A model generated the notes under the pieces. The model was not told the origin of the DNA, did no database searches, and worked only from the letters and a program-made list of their open reading frames with translations. The translations under genes were made by a program, and so were the position numbers. Positions 15,707 through 22,850 of a DNA stretch of 64,000 nucleotides are shown one piece after another (the stretch's first letter is position 1; the number at the start of each line of letters is the position of its first letter). The stretch lies in NCBI GenBank assembly GCA_023421955.1, contig JAEZSE010000001.1:1-64000 (forward strand). The letters run 5' to 3'. The stretch comes from Bacillota bacterium (GTDB taxonomy: Bacteria; Bacillota; Clostridia; Christensenellales; UMGS416).

Positions 15707-16831
15707 ATGATCTATCGTAAGTTTGGCAACACAGGAGCGGAAATCTCGGTGCTTGGCTTTGGGGCAATGCGTCTCCCCACCAAGTCCATTGACGGAAACA
15801 CTGTGTTTGATGAGGAAGAAAGCATCCGGATTATCCACAGGGCCTTTGAACTTGGTGTCAATTATATCGACACCGCTCCCTATTACTGCGACAAGGTCAG
15901 TGAAGTGATCGTGGGCAAGGCGCTGAAGGGATGGCGCGACAAGGTGTATCTTTCCACGAAGAACCCCATCGAAAGCGCCTCTGGCGACGATTGGCGCAAG
16001 CGGCTGGAGCTGTCTTTGACCAAGCTGGACACCGACCACATTGACTTTTACCACATGTGGGGCATCAGCTGGGACACTTATGTGAAGGAGATCGATGTAA
16101 AGGGCGGCCCCATGGAGGCAGCTCGCAAAGCCAAGGAAGAGGGCCTGATCCGCCACATTTCCTTCTCGTTCCATGATGAGCCCGCCAACATGATCAAAAT
16201 CATCGACACTGGTAACTTTGAAACGGTTCTCTGCCAATACAACCTGCTGGATCGTGCCAATGAGGAAGCCATTGCTTATGCCCATGAGAAGGGTTTGGGC
16301 ACTGTGATTATGGGCCCGGTGGCCGGCGGCCGCCTGGGCACGCCCTCGCCGGTGATCCAGAAGCTGGCCCCCAGCCGTGTTGCCAGCAACGCTGAGCTTG
16401 CGTTGCGTTTCGTGCTCACCAACCCCAACGTGACCTGCGCGCTGTCCGGCATGGGCAGCATGGCGATGGTGGAGGAAAACTCCCGCGTGGCCTCCAACGA
16501 GGCCTCCCTGAGCGCTGATGAGCTCACCCGCATCAACGCCAGCATGGAAGAGAACAAGAAGCTTGCCGAGCTCTACTGCACCGGTTGCAACTATTGCATG
16601 CCCTGCCCGCAGGAGGTCAACATCCCGTTGAATTTCCAGATGATGAACTATCATAAGGTGTATGGCATCACCGAGTATGCCAAGGCCGAATATGCCAAAA
16701 TAGGCACCACGGACTGGATGAAGGGCAAGAAAGCCGAGGAATGCATCGAGTGCGGACTCTGCGAGGAGAAGTGCCCGCAGAAAATCGAGATCCGCAAGCA
16801 GCTCCGGGAGACGGCGGAAGCGCTGCGGTAA
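15707..16831 (+). CDS. Aldo/keto reductase with C-terminal 4Fe-4S domain (second of two)
   Basis: A 374-residue protein, a diverged paralogue of the gene before it: MIYRKFGNTGAEISVLGFGAMRLP, YIDTAPYYCDKVSEVIVGKAL, DHIDFYHMWGI and RHISFSFHD for the barrel, then CTGCNYCMPCPQEVNIP and CIECGLCEEKCPQKIEI for the Fe-S domain. It follows after 45 bases with CGGAGGATAA ahead of its ATG and without an intervening terminator, so it is co-transcribed with the first reductase, presumably under HxlR. Paired copies suggest two related substrates or a heteromeric enzyme; neither can be decided from sequence. A strong terminator follows. Confidence 0.9.
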   Translation: MIYRKFGNTGAEISVLGFGAMRLPTKSIDGNTVFDEEESIRIIHRAFELGVNYIDTAPYYCDKVSEVIVGKALKGWRDKVYLSTKNPIESASGDDWRKRLELSLTKLDTDHIDFYHMWGISWDTYVKEIDVKGGPMEAARKAKEEGLIRHISFSFHDEPANMIKIIDTGNFETVLCQYNLLDRANEEAIAYAHEKGLGTVIMGPVAGGRLGTPSPVIQKLAPSRVASNAELALRFVLTNPNVTCALSGMGSMAMVEENSRVASNEASLSADELTRINASMEENKKLAELYCTGCNYCMPCPQEVNIPLNFQMMNYHKVYGITEYAKAEYAKIGTTDWMKGKKAEECIECGLCEEKCPQKIEIRKQLRETAEALR

Positions 16832-16840
16832 CAAGAAACG

Positions 16841-16880
16841 AACAGAAAGCCCCGCGCTAGCGCGCGGGGTTTCTGTTTGT
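16841..16880 (+). terminator. Intrinsic terminator after the reductase operon
   Basis: AACAGAAA-G-CCCCGCGC (16841-16857) pairs with GCGCGGGG-TTTCTGTT (16862-16877) around TAGC. It is symmetrical and may also end the convergent lipoprotein gene. Confidence 0.85.
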
Positions 16881-16894
16881 ATTCAACGATCGGT

Positions 16895-17518
16895 TTACTG
16901 CTCCTTTTTGTGTACAATGTTCTCAACTGTCACTTTTTCAACATTACAGTATTTTTCAAACATATCGTTCGTAATGTTATAATCACCGATCATGACGCTT
17001 ACCAATGTATCATTGTCCAAGAACAAGATAAGCGAGAACCCGAGGTCTATATGTGTTGCATCCAGATATATATACTCCCGGTTATTCATAGAAATCTTTT
17101 CTGCATATTCATACTTCGTTGAGAGGTTTGCTTTCACCTCATCATCCAGCGTATGAGTGTTTGAGAAGTGCTTATGAATTGTACTGAACCATACTTCGGT
17201 ATCTTCAGGGGTCGTATATCTCCACGTGTAGCCGTATGGTTCCAGTTGAATGGATTTGAATGACAATTCTTTCGGTAAATTTACCGGGCGCAAATAGAAG
17301 TCTGGAAGCGCATAGTCCATTTTGGCGATCCCGCCATGCGGATCAGCATAGGCTTGAACAAATTCATCCTCTGAACCATAAATAAAGACTTCATCGACAA
17401 ATACCTGTGACGGAGGATTTGGCAGACGAGCAGTCTCCAAAACTTGTTCGTTAGTCGAACAGGCTGACAAATGCAACATCAAATGGCCGCACAGAAGCAC
17501 CAATATCAGCTTTCTCAT
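16895..17518 (-). CDS. Lipoprotein of unknown function
   Basis: A 207-residue protein with a type II signal peptide: MRKLILVLLCGHLMLH followed by the lipobox LSAC, so Cys20 should be lipidated and the protein held on the outer face of the membrane. The mature part is acidic with many aromatic residues (IYGSEDEFVQAYADPHGG, RYTTPEDTEVWFSTI, REYIYLDATHIDLGF) and no motif I recognise; the alternating strands suggest a small alpha-beta domain. It is more A+T-rich than its neighbours and stands alone between terminators, suggesting a later acquisition. Confidence 0.65.
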   Translation of the reverse strand: MRKLILVLLCGHLMLHLSACSTNEQVLETARLPNPPSQVFVDEVFIYGSEDEFVQAYADPHGGIAKMDYALPDFYLRPVNLPKELSFKSIQLEPYGYTWRYTTPEDTEVWFSTIHKHFSNTHTLDDEVKANLSTKYEYAEKISMNNREYIYLDATHIDLGFSLILFLDNDTLVSVMIGDYNITNDMFEKYCNVEKVTVENIVHKKEQ

Positions 17519-17624
17519 ATATGCTCCTTTAGGCTTGAGCCGCTAGGTTGGTATTATGACCCAAACAAAATATTACTCTTTCACTGACTAGATGGACAGC
17601 GCAAGTTTTGTCGAAAAACCTGTG

Positions 17625-17642
17625 GTGTGAGTTGGTTCACAC
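17625..17642. promoter_or_regulatory. Inverted repeat upstream of ywbE
   Basis: GTGTGA-GTTGGT-TCACAC, a perfect 6-6-6 inverted repeat 68 bases before ywbE. It could be an operator; no regulator is known to me. Confidence 0.3.
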
Positions 17643-17709
17643 TGTGCTAGAATATCAACACATAGAATTTGTGTTTATTCATTAATAAATTGTTCCTTGG
17701 TGGTTCTAC

Positions 17710-17901
17710 ATGGACAACACAAAACGTAGCAACATCCAAATCGGCGCCAATGTACGTGTGGTGCAAAAGCACCACCAACGCACCGGCGAACTCACCGAAG
17801 GCATCGTGATGCGGATCCTCACCAACTCTCCTAATCATCCCCACGGCATCAAAGTGATGCTGGAAAGCGGCATTGTGGGCAGGGTGAAGGAAATTCTGTG
17901 A
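17710..17901 (+). CDS. ywbE: YwbE family protein (DUF2196)
   Basis: A 63-residue protein, the normal size for YwbE. The family core is complete: RSNIQIGANVRVVQKHHQRTG, then LTEGIVMRILTNSPNHPHGI, KVMLESGIVGRVKEIL. It looks like a small basic beta-barrel, so nucleic-acid binding is possible, but the function has not been established. The ribosome binding site is weak (TTGGTGG). It stands alone between the lipoprotein and mrfA. Confidence 0.9.
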   Translation: MDNTKRSNIQIGANVRVVQKHHQRTGELTEGIVMRILTNSPNHPHGIKVMLESGIVGRVKEIL

Positions 17902-18040
17902 TTTGCCGGTCATCCTTGGAGCTTTAGGTATTTCATGTTTTTCACTCTGTTCGCGTTGACATTGCGGGGATATCTTGTAGAATTTACGTTGTTCAAATGC
18001 ATTTATCATGAACTTATTCCCGAAGATACAGGAGACCCCC

Positions 18041-20296
18041 ATGAACCTCCGTCAATGGCTTGCCCACTTCCAGGACAACCCCGCCACAGCCCGCAACATC
18101 GCCTATTGGCATGTGCAGGACAGCCGGCCTGCCGTTTTCGAGCCATTCCCTGAATGGCTGGACGACCGCATTGCGTCCGCGCTTAAAAAGCGCCAGATCT
18201 GGCATCTCTACAGCCACCAGCGGCAGGCGGTGGACCTGGCCCACGACGGGCGACACGTCACCGTAGTCACACCCACCGCGTCGGGCAAAACGTTGTGCTA
18301 CAACCTTCCGGTGCTCAATCGAATTGTGGAAGACCCCACGGCGAGGGCGATCTATCTGTTTCCGACCAAGGCATTGTCTGCTGATCAGGTGAGCGAGCTC
18401 TATGAGCTGATCCAGGCCGCCGAGGTGGATGTGAAAACCTACACCTACGACGGCGACACGCCCCCGGCCGCCCGCAAGGCTGTGCGGCAGGCCGGTCACA
18501 TCGTGGTGACCAACCCCGACATGCTACACAGCGGTATCCTACCCCACCACACCAAGTGGGTGAAGTTGTTTGAAAACTTGAAATATGTCGTGATCGACGA
18601 GGTGCATAGCTACCGCGGTGTGTTCGGCAGCCATTTGGCCAACGTGATCCGAAGGTTGAAGCGCCTGTGTGCGTTTTACGGCTCCAACCCCCAGTTCATC
18701 TGCTGTTCCGCCACGATTGCCAACCCCCGGGAGCTGGCTGAACAGGTCACCGGTGTGCCCATGGCGCTGGTGAATCAAAACGGTGCGCCGCAGGGGGAGA
18801 AGCACTTTATATTCTACAATCCGCCTGTGGTCAATGAGCAATTGGGCATCCGCGCAAGCTCCCTGCAGGAGAGCAAGAAGATCGCCACTGACCTTGTGAT
18901 CAACGGCATCCCCACGATCGTGTTCTCCCGCGCGCGCGTCACGATGGAGGTGTTGGTGTCGGCACTAAAAACTGCTGTGAAAGATGTGCTGGGTGACTCG
19001 GGCTTGGTGCGCGGCTATCGCGGCGGATACTTGCCCAGCGAACGCAGGGCCATCGAAAAGGGCCTGCGGGAGGGCAGTGTGCGGGCCGTCGTGAGCACCA
19101 ACGCGCTGGAACTGGGCATCGACATCGGTAGCCTGGACGCCTGCGTCTTGAACGGCTACCCCGGCACCATCGCCAGCACCTGGCAGCAGAGCGGCCGGGC
19201 GGGGCGGCGGCAGGGGGTGGCTGCCACGGTCTTCGTGGCCAACTCCAGCCCCATCAACCAATTCATGATGAAGCACCCGGAATACTTTTTAAACCAGCCG
19301 CCGGAAAACGGCCTGGTGAATCCCGACAACCTCTACATCCTGTTGAGCCACGTGAAGTGTGCGGCCTTCGAGCTGCCCTTTCACGATGGCGACGGCTACG
19401 GCGGCAAGGGCATCTCTGAGGTGCTGAAGTTCCTCGAGGATGCCGGCATCCTCCGGCATGTGGGCGGCGTGTGGCACTGGGCGGCAGAGGAATTCCCGGC
19501 CTCCGATGTGAGCCTCCGCAGCGCCAGCAACGAAAACTTCATCATCATCGATACCACCAGCGGCACCCACCGCGTGATTGGCGAGATGGACCGGTTCGCC
19601 GCGCCCATGCTGCTGCACGACGAGGCGATCTACATCCACGAGGGCCAGCAGTTCCAGGTGGAGAAACTGGACTTTCCCAACAAGAAGGCCTATGTGAAGT
19701 CGGTGGATGTGGATTACTACACCGATGCTGACCTGGCAGTGAGCCTCCGTGTTTTGGACTGCTTTGCCAATGAGCAGCGGCGGATCAGCGGCAAGGGTTG
19801 GGGCGAGGCGCTGGTAACAAGCCTTGTCACGATGTTCAAGAAGATGCACCTGGAGACCCATGAAAGCATCGGCTGGGGCCGCGTGCACCTGCCGGAGTTG
19901 GAGATGCACACCACGGCCTATTGGATGAGCTTTGACGAGGGCTTTTTCCGCAGTTATGGTTCCGACGCATTGGAAGGCGGCTTGATGGGCATCGCCAACC
20001 TGGTCTCCAACATCGCGCCGGTCTATCTGATGTGCGACCCCAAGGACATCTCGGTGTTTCCGCAAGCCAAGAGTCCATATACACAGAATCCGACGATCTT
20101 CATCTACGACACGATCCCCGGCGGCATGGGGCTTTCTGAGAAGCTTTATGACCTGCACAACACGGTGCTGGAGCAAAGCCTCAAGATGGTGAAGGAATGC
20201 CCCTGCCCGTCGGGCTGCCCAAGCTGCGTGGGGCCCGATGGAGTGGATAAGCGCATGGTAATTGGGCTGCTGGAGGCGATCTGCGGGGATTCTTGA
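18041..20296 (+). CDS. mrfA: DEXH helicase MrfA (YprA family) with DUF1998 domain
   Basis: A 751-residue protein; the ATG at 18041 is preferred because AGGAG lies eight bases ahead, while the upstream ATG at 18008 lacks a site. Helicase motifs in order: PTASGKTLCYNLP (I), VIDEVHSYRG (II), CCSATIANPRE (III), STNALELGIDIG and QQSGRAGRRQG (VI). The C-terminal DUF1998 region ends with four cysteines, CPCPSGCPSC, which in Bacillus MrfA bind zinc and are needed for DNA repair. MrfA acts in mitomycin C-type damage repair with the exonuclease MrfB. No mrfB is adjacent here. Confidence 0.92.
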   Translation: MNLRQWLAHFQDNPATARNIAYWHVQDSRPAVFEPFPEWLDDRIASALKKRQIWHLYSHQRQAVDLAHDGRHVTVVTPTASGKTLCYNLPVLNRIVEDPTARAIYLFPTKALSADQVSELYELIQAAEVDVKTYTYDGDTPPAARKAVRQAGHIVVTNPDMLHSGILPHHTKWVKLFENLKYVVIDEVHSYRGVFGSHLANVIRRLKRLCAFYGSNPQFICCSATIANPRELAEQVTGVPMALVNQNGAPQGEKHFIFYNPPVVNEQLGIRASSLQESKKIATDLVINGIPTIVFSRARVTMEVLVSALKTAVKDVLGDSGLVRGYRGGYLPSERRAIEKGLREGSVRAVVSTNALELGIDIGSLDACVLNGYPGTIASTWQQSGRAGRRQGVAATVFVANSSPINQFMMKHPEYFLNQPPENGLVNPDNLYILLSHVKCAAFELPFHDGDGYGGKGISEVLKFLEDAGILRHVGGVWHWAAEEFPASDVSLRSASNENFIIIDTTSGTHRVIGEMDRFAAPMLLHDEAIYIHEGQQFQVEKLDFPNKKAYVKSVDVDYYTDADLAVSLRVLDCFANEQRRISGKGWGEALVTSLVTMFKKMHLETHESIGWGRVHLPELEMHTTAYWMSFDEGFFRSYGSDALEGGLMGIANLVSNIAPVYLMCDPKDISVFPQAKSPYTQNPTIFIYDTIPGGMGLSEKLYDLHNTVLEQSLKMVKECPCPSGCPSCVGPDGVDKRMVIGLLEAICGDS

Positions 20297-20299
20297 AGT

Positions 20300-21496
20300 T
20301 CAACGAACCTTTGTGTTCACGAGCATCACTGCGCCACTGGCAAATGCCACCGGCACAGTGATCAGAAACGCGGTTGTCCACCCCAATGCTTCAGCCACTC
20401 CACCCAATAGCAACGGCCCCAACGCCAACCCGATGTTCTGGCCCAGGATCAGGATTCCCATCGCAGACCCGCTCTGCTCTGGTGAGCCTGCCGCCTCACT
20501 GGCAGCCGCAAATGCGCAGACCGGCAGCACTGGAGGGACTATTCCCAGAATTACAACATACGGCAAAAACCACTGAGTTGGAATGAAGGGTATCAAGGCA
20601 AAGCTTGCTGCGCTGATGACCATGCTTGCGGCACCCAAAACTCGCCTTGAACCGGTGCGGTCGGATAAAAGACCAGACAGTAGAGACGACACGATGGCGG
20701 CGAGACAACAGATGCTTGTGAGGCTGGCGGCATCAGCCAAAGCCATGCCCCTGTTTTTGACCAGATAGGTTGGCAGGAATGTTTGTATGCTCACATAACT
20801 AATGACATAAAGCCCGATGGCGGCTGAAAGCAGCCAGATTGTTTTGCTGGCCATGACAGAACCTGATGGGGAAGACAAAGTCATTGGCTTCTGTTCAGTG
20901 CTATTCTTCTTGCTTTCCAACCGGGCCATCAGAATCAACCATATCATCAGGAAAAGCATTGTATAAGCTGATGCCAACCACCAGACCGATTGCCATCCCC
21001 CCAGGACTAAAACGCGCGGCGCCAGGTTATATGTGATTACTTGCCCGATGCCCATATAGCAGGCGAACAGGCCCATTGCCAAGCCACGGGACTTCGGATT
21101 GGCGGCCACTGAGACAATTGATGGACCGGCGATGGCGACCAGTGCCATGCCTGCGCCTTCCACAACCCTGCTGAGCACCAACAATGCGAAGCTCGTGGTA
21201 AGTGCTCCGGCCACAGATCCTGCCAGCAGGAGCACAAGAGCTGCCAGCACGCATTGCCATGGGCCGAACTTGCGGATCAACATGCCGCCGGGCAGCGCCA
21301 GTGCGATGCCCGTAAGCGGAAGCACAGATATCAATAGGCTCAGTTGCGTTTCACCGATTTTTAAGGTTTCCATTAGGTATGGAGCGATGGCAGAAACCTT
21401 ATTCAGATGAAGTGGTGCTGCAACCGCAGTCAGCAAAAGGATACTCATGATTATGGCGGGGGAAACGATAGGCTTTTTTGCTCGAACTGAATGCAT
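20300..21496 (-). CDS. MFS transporter
   Basis: A 398-residue protein with about 12 hydrophobic segments. The start at 21496 has AGGAAA about nine bases ahead; ten more codons are open upstream without a site. Major facilitator marks: LPLTGIALALPGGMLIRKFGPW (loop 2-3) and SGLLSDRTGSRRVLG (loop 8-9). Substrate unknown; the general resemblance is to CynX/NimT-like or drug-exporter MFS proteins. Its stop lies four bases from the mrfA stop on the other strand, with no room for a separate terminator. The upstream region contains no recognised operator. Confidence 0.85.
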   Translation of the reverse strand: MHSVRAKKPIVSPAIIMSILLLTAVAAPLHLNKVSAIAPYLMETLKIGETQLSLLISVLPLTGIALALPGGMLIRKFGPWQCVLAALVLLLAGSVAGALTTSFALLVLSRVVEGAGMALVAIAGPSIVSVAANPKSRGLAMGLFACYMGIGQVITYNLAPRVLVLGGWQSVWWLASAYTMLFLMIWLILMARLESKKNSTEQKPMTLSSPSGSVMASKTIWLLSAAIGLYVISYVSIQTFLPTYLVKNRGMALADAASLTSICCLAAIVSSLLSGLLSDRTGSRRVLGAASMVISAASFALIPFIPTQWFLPYVVILGIVPPVLPVCAFAAASEAAGSPEQSGSAMGILILGQNIGLALGPLLLGGVAEALGWTTAFLITVPVAFASGAVMLVNTKVR

Positions 21497-21682
21497 GGTT
21501 TCATTTCCTGATTCCCGGTTTAGCAAGACAGAATAATATTATATCAGATATCATGTGGCATGGCTTATTGATACAGTTGTATATAGTGGTGGGTTTCAGT
21601 GTTCTATCAGGAGTATTGGATAATGAGACTAATTGTAAGTGGCGGCATTCACCAAATTCCTTGTGTTTTTGCCAATTCATGA
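21497..21682. other. Divergent intergenic region before the rplM promoter
   Basis: About 190 bases between the MFS start and the rplM promoter. It is A+T-rich; apart from the MFS ribosome binding site no gene or structure was seen. Confidence 0.5.
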
Positions 21683-21711
21683 TTGACAGCCTTGATTATT
21701 TCTAGTAAAAT
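21683..21711 (+). promoter_or_regulatory. rplM-rpsI promoter
   Basis: Perfect TTGACA (21683-21688), 17 bases, TAAAAT (21706-21711). Strong sigma-A promoter about 105 bases before rplM. Confidence 0.75.
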
Positions 21712-21727
21712 GTTCGTTGCGTCTAAT

Positions 21728-21799
21728 CGGCCATACAGCCCCGGCCGGGACTACGCAGGCAGCAACCGAAGCGGTAACCCCCACGCCGCAGATGGCCCG
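21728..21799 (+). ncRNA. Structured leader of rplM (candidate L13 autoregulatory leader)
   Basis: Between the promoter and the ribosome binding site, GGCCAT (21729-21734) pairs with ATGGCC (21792-21797), enclosing a palindrome CCCGGCCGGG (21740-21749) and a small hairpin ACCG-AAG-CGGT (21765-21775). The position fits the known L13 leader RNAs of Firmicutes, where ribosomal protein binding represses the operon; membership in that family was not verified. Confidence 0.45.
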
Positions 21800-21821
21800 T
21801 TGCCAAGTATGGAGGGACCCG

Positions 21822-22256
21822 ATGGATACTTATATGGCGAATGCCGAAACTGTGCAGAAGAAATGGGTCGTCGTGGATGCGGCGGGCCAGCCCTTGGGCA
21901 GGCTCACCAGCCAGATCGCGGCTGTGCTGCGCGGCAAGAACAAGCCCACGTTCACGCCCCATGTGGACTGTGGCGACAATGTCATTGTCATTAACTGTGA
22001 AAAAGTGATGCTGACGGGCAAGAAGGCCGAGAAGAAGACATACGCCCATCACACCGGGTATGTCGGCGGACTCAAGGTGCGCACCTTCAAGCAGGTGCTG
22101 GCCAAGGAGCCCGAGTTCGTCATTTATCACGCCGTAAAAGGCATGCTGCCCCACACCATTTTGGGCCGCAAAATGCTCAGGAACCTGCGCATTTTCAAAG
22201 GCCCGGAGCACAAGCATCAGGCGCAGCAGCCCGAACAGATCACGCTGTTGAAGTAA
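21822..22256 (+). CDS. rplM: Ribosomal protein L13 (uL13)
   Basis: A 144-residue protein. The ATG at 21822 follows GGAGGG and gives MDTYMANAETVQKKWVVVDA; the open frame runs further upstream through the leader but without a site. Family landmarks: GRLTSQIAAVLRGKNKPTFTPH, GDNVIVINCEKVMLTGKK, HHTGYVGGLK, KGMLPHTILGRKMLRNLRIFKG. An early assembly protein of the 50S subunit. It is co-transcribed with rpsI, as in nearly all bacteria. Confidence 0.98.
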   Translation: MDTYMANAETVQKKWVVVDAAGQPLGRLTSQIAAVLRGKNKPTFTPHVDCGDNVIVINCEKVMLTGKKAEKKTYAHHTGYVGGLKVRTFKQVLAKEPEFVIYHAVKGMLPHTILGRKMLRNLRIFKGPEHKHQAQQPEQITLLK

Positions 22257-22269
22257 GGAGAGAGCACAC

Positions 22270-22668
22270 ATGGCAGAAGTTTTACAGTATCGGGGCACAG
22301 GCCGCAGGAAGACTTCCATCGCCCGCGTGCGCCTCGTCGCCGGCAACGGCAAGATCACGGTCAACAATCGCGACATCGACGATTATTTCGGCCTTGAAAC
22401 ATTGAAGCTGATCATCCGCCAGCCGCTGGTTCTCACCGAGAACCAGGGCAAGTATGATGTCATCGTCAATGTGGAGGGCGGCGGCCTTTCCGGCCAGGCC
22501 GGGGCCATCCGCCACGGCATTGCCCGCGCACTTCTCGGTGTGGATGGCGGCGCGTTGCGCCCCCCGGTCAAGAAAGCCGGTTTCCTCACCCGCGACTCCC
22601 GCATGAAGGAGCGCAAGAAGTACGGCTTAAAGGCAGCCCGCAGGGCGCCCCAGTTCAGCAAGCGCTAA
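22270..22668 (+). CDS. rpsI: Ribosomal protein S9 (uS9)
   Basis: A 132-residue protein beginning 13 bases after rplM behind AAGGAGAG. Complete S9: YRGTGRRKTSIARVRLVAGNGKITVNNRD, GGGLSGQAGAIRHGIARAL, and the basic tail KKYGLKAARRAPQFSKR that reaches the tRNA in the P site. It ends the ribosomal operon; a terminator follows directly. Confidence 0.98.
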   Translation: MAEVLQYRGTGRRKTSIARVRLVAGNGKITVNNRDIDDYFGLETLKLIIRQPLVLTENQGKYDVIVNVEGGGLSGQAGAIRHGIARALLGVDGGALRPPVKKAGFLTRDSRMKERKKYGLKAARRAPQFSKR

Positions 22669-22679
22669 TTGCAGCATGA

Positions 22680-22710
22680 GAAAGCCGCCCTGTTGGGCGG
22701 CTTTTCTTTG
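22680..22710 (+). terminator. Intrinsic terminator after rpsI
   Basis: AAAGCCGCCC (22681-22690), loop TGTT, GGGCGGCTTTT (22695-22705), then more T. Confidence 0.9.
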
Positions 22711-22752
22711 TAGTTTTCGCTTTTCGGAAAACCGAGAGTCATGCCTTCCTTA

Positions 22753-22823
22753 CCTCCCTCTTGAGGGAGGTGCCCTCCTCTATCGCAGCGCGGCGCTGCG
22801 ATGTGCAGAGGGCGGAAGGAGTG
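22753..22823. repeat. Palindromic repeat, copy 1
   Basis: CCTCCCTCTTGAGGGAGG (22753-22770) followed by a second palindrome, ATCGCAGCGC-G-GCGCTGCGAT (about 22782-22802), enclosed by GCCCTC and GAGGGC. Same two-hairpin plan as the copies at 43201 and 51187. It lies between the rpsI terminator and the 3' end of the convergent glycosidase-like gene. Confidence 0.6.
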
Positions 22824-22850
22824 CTCACGGCTCTTGTTCCTGACTCAGCA

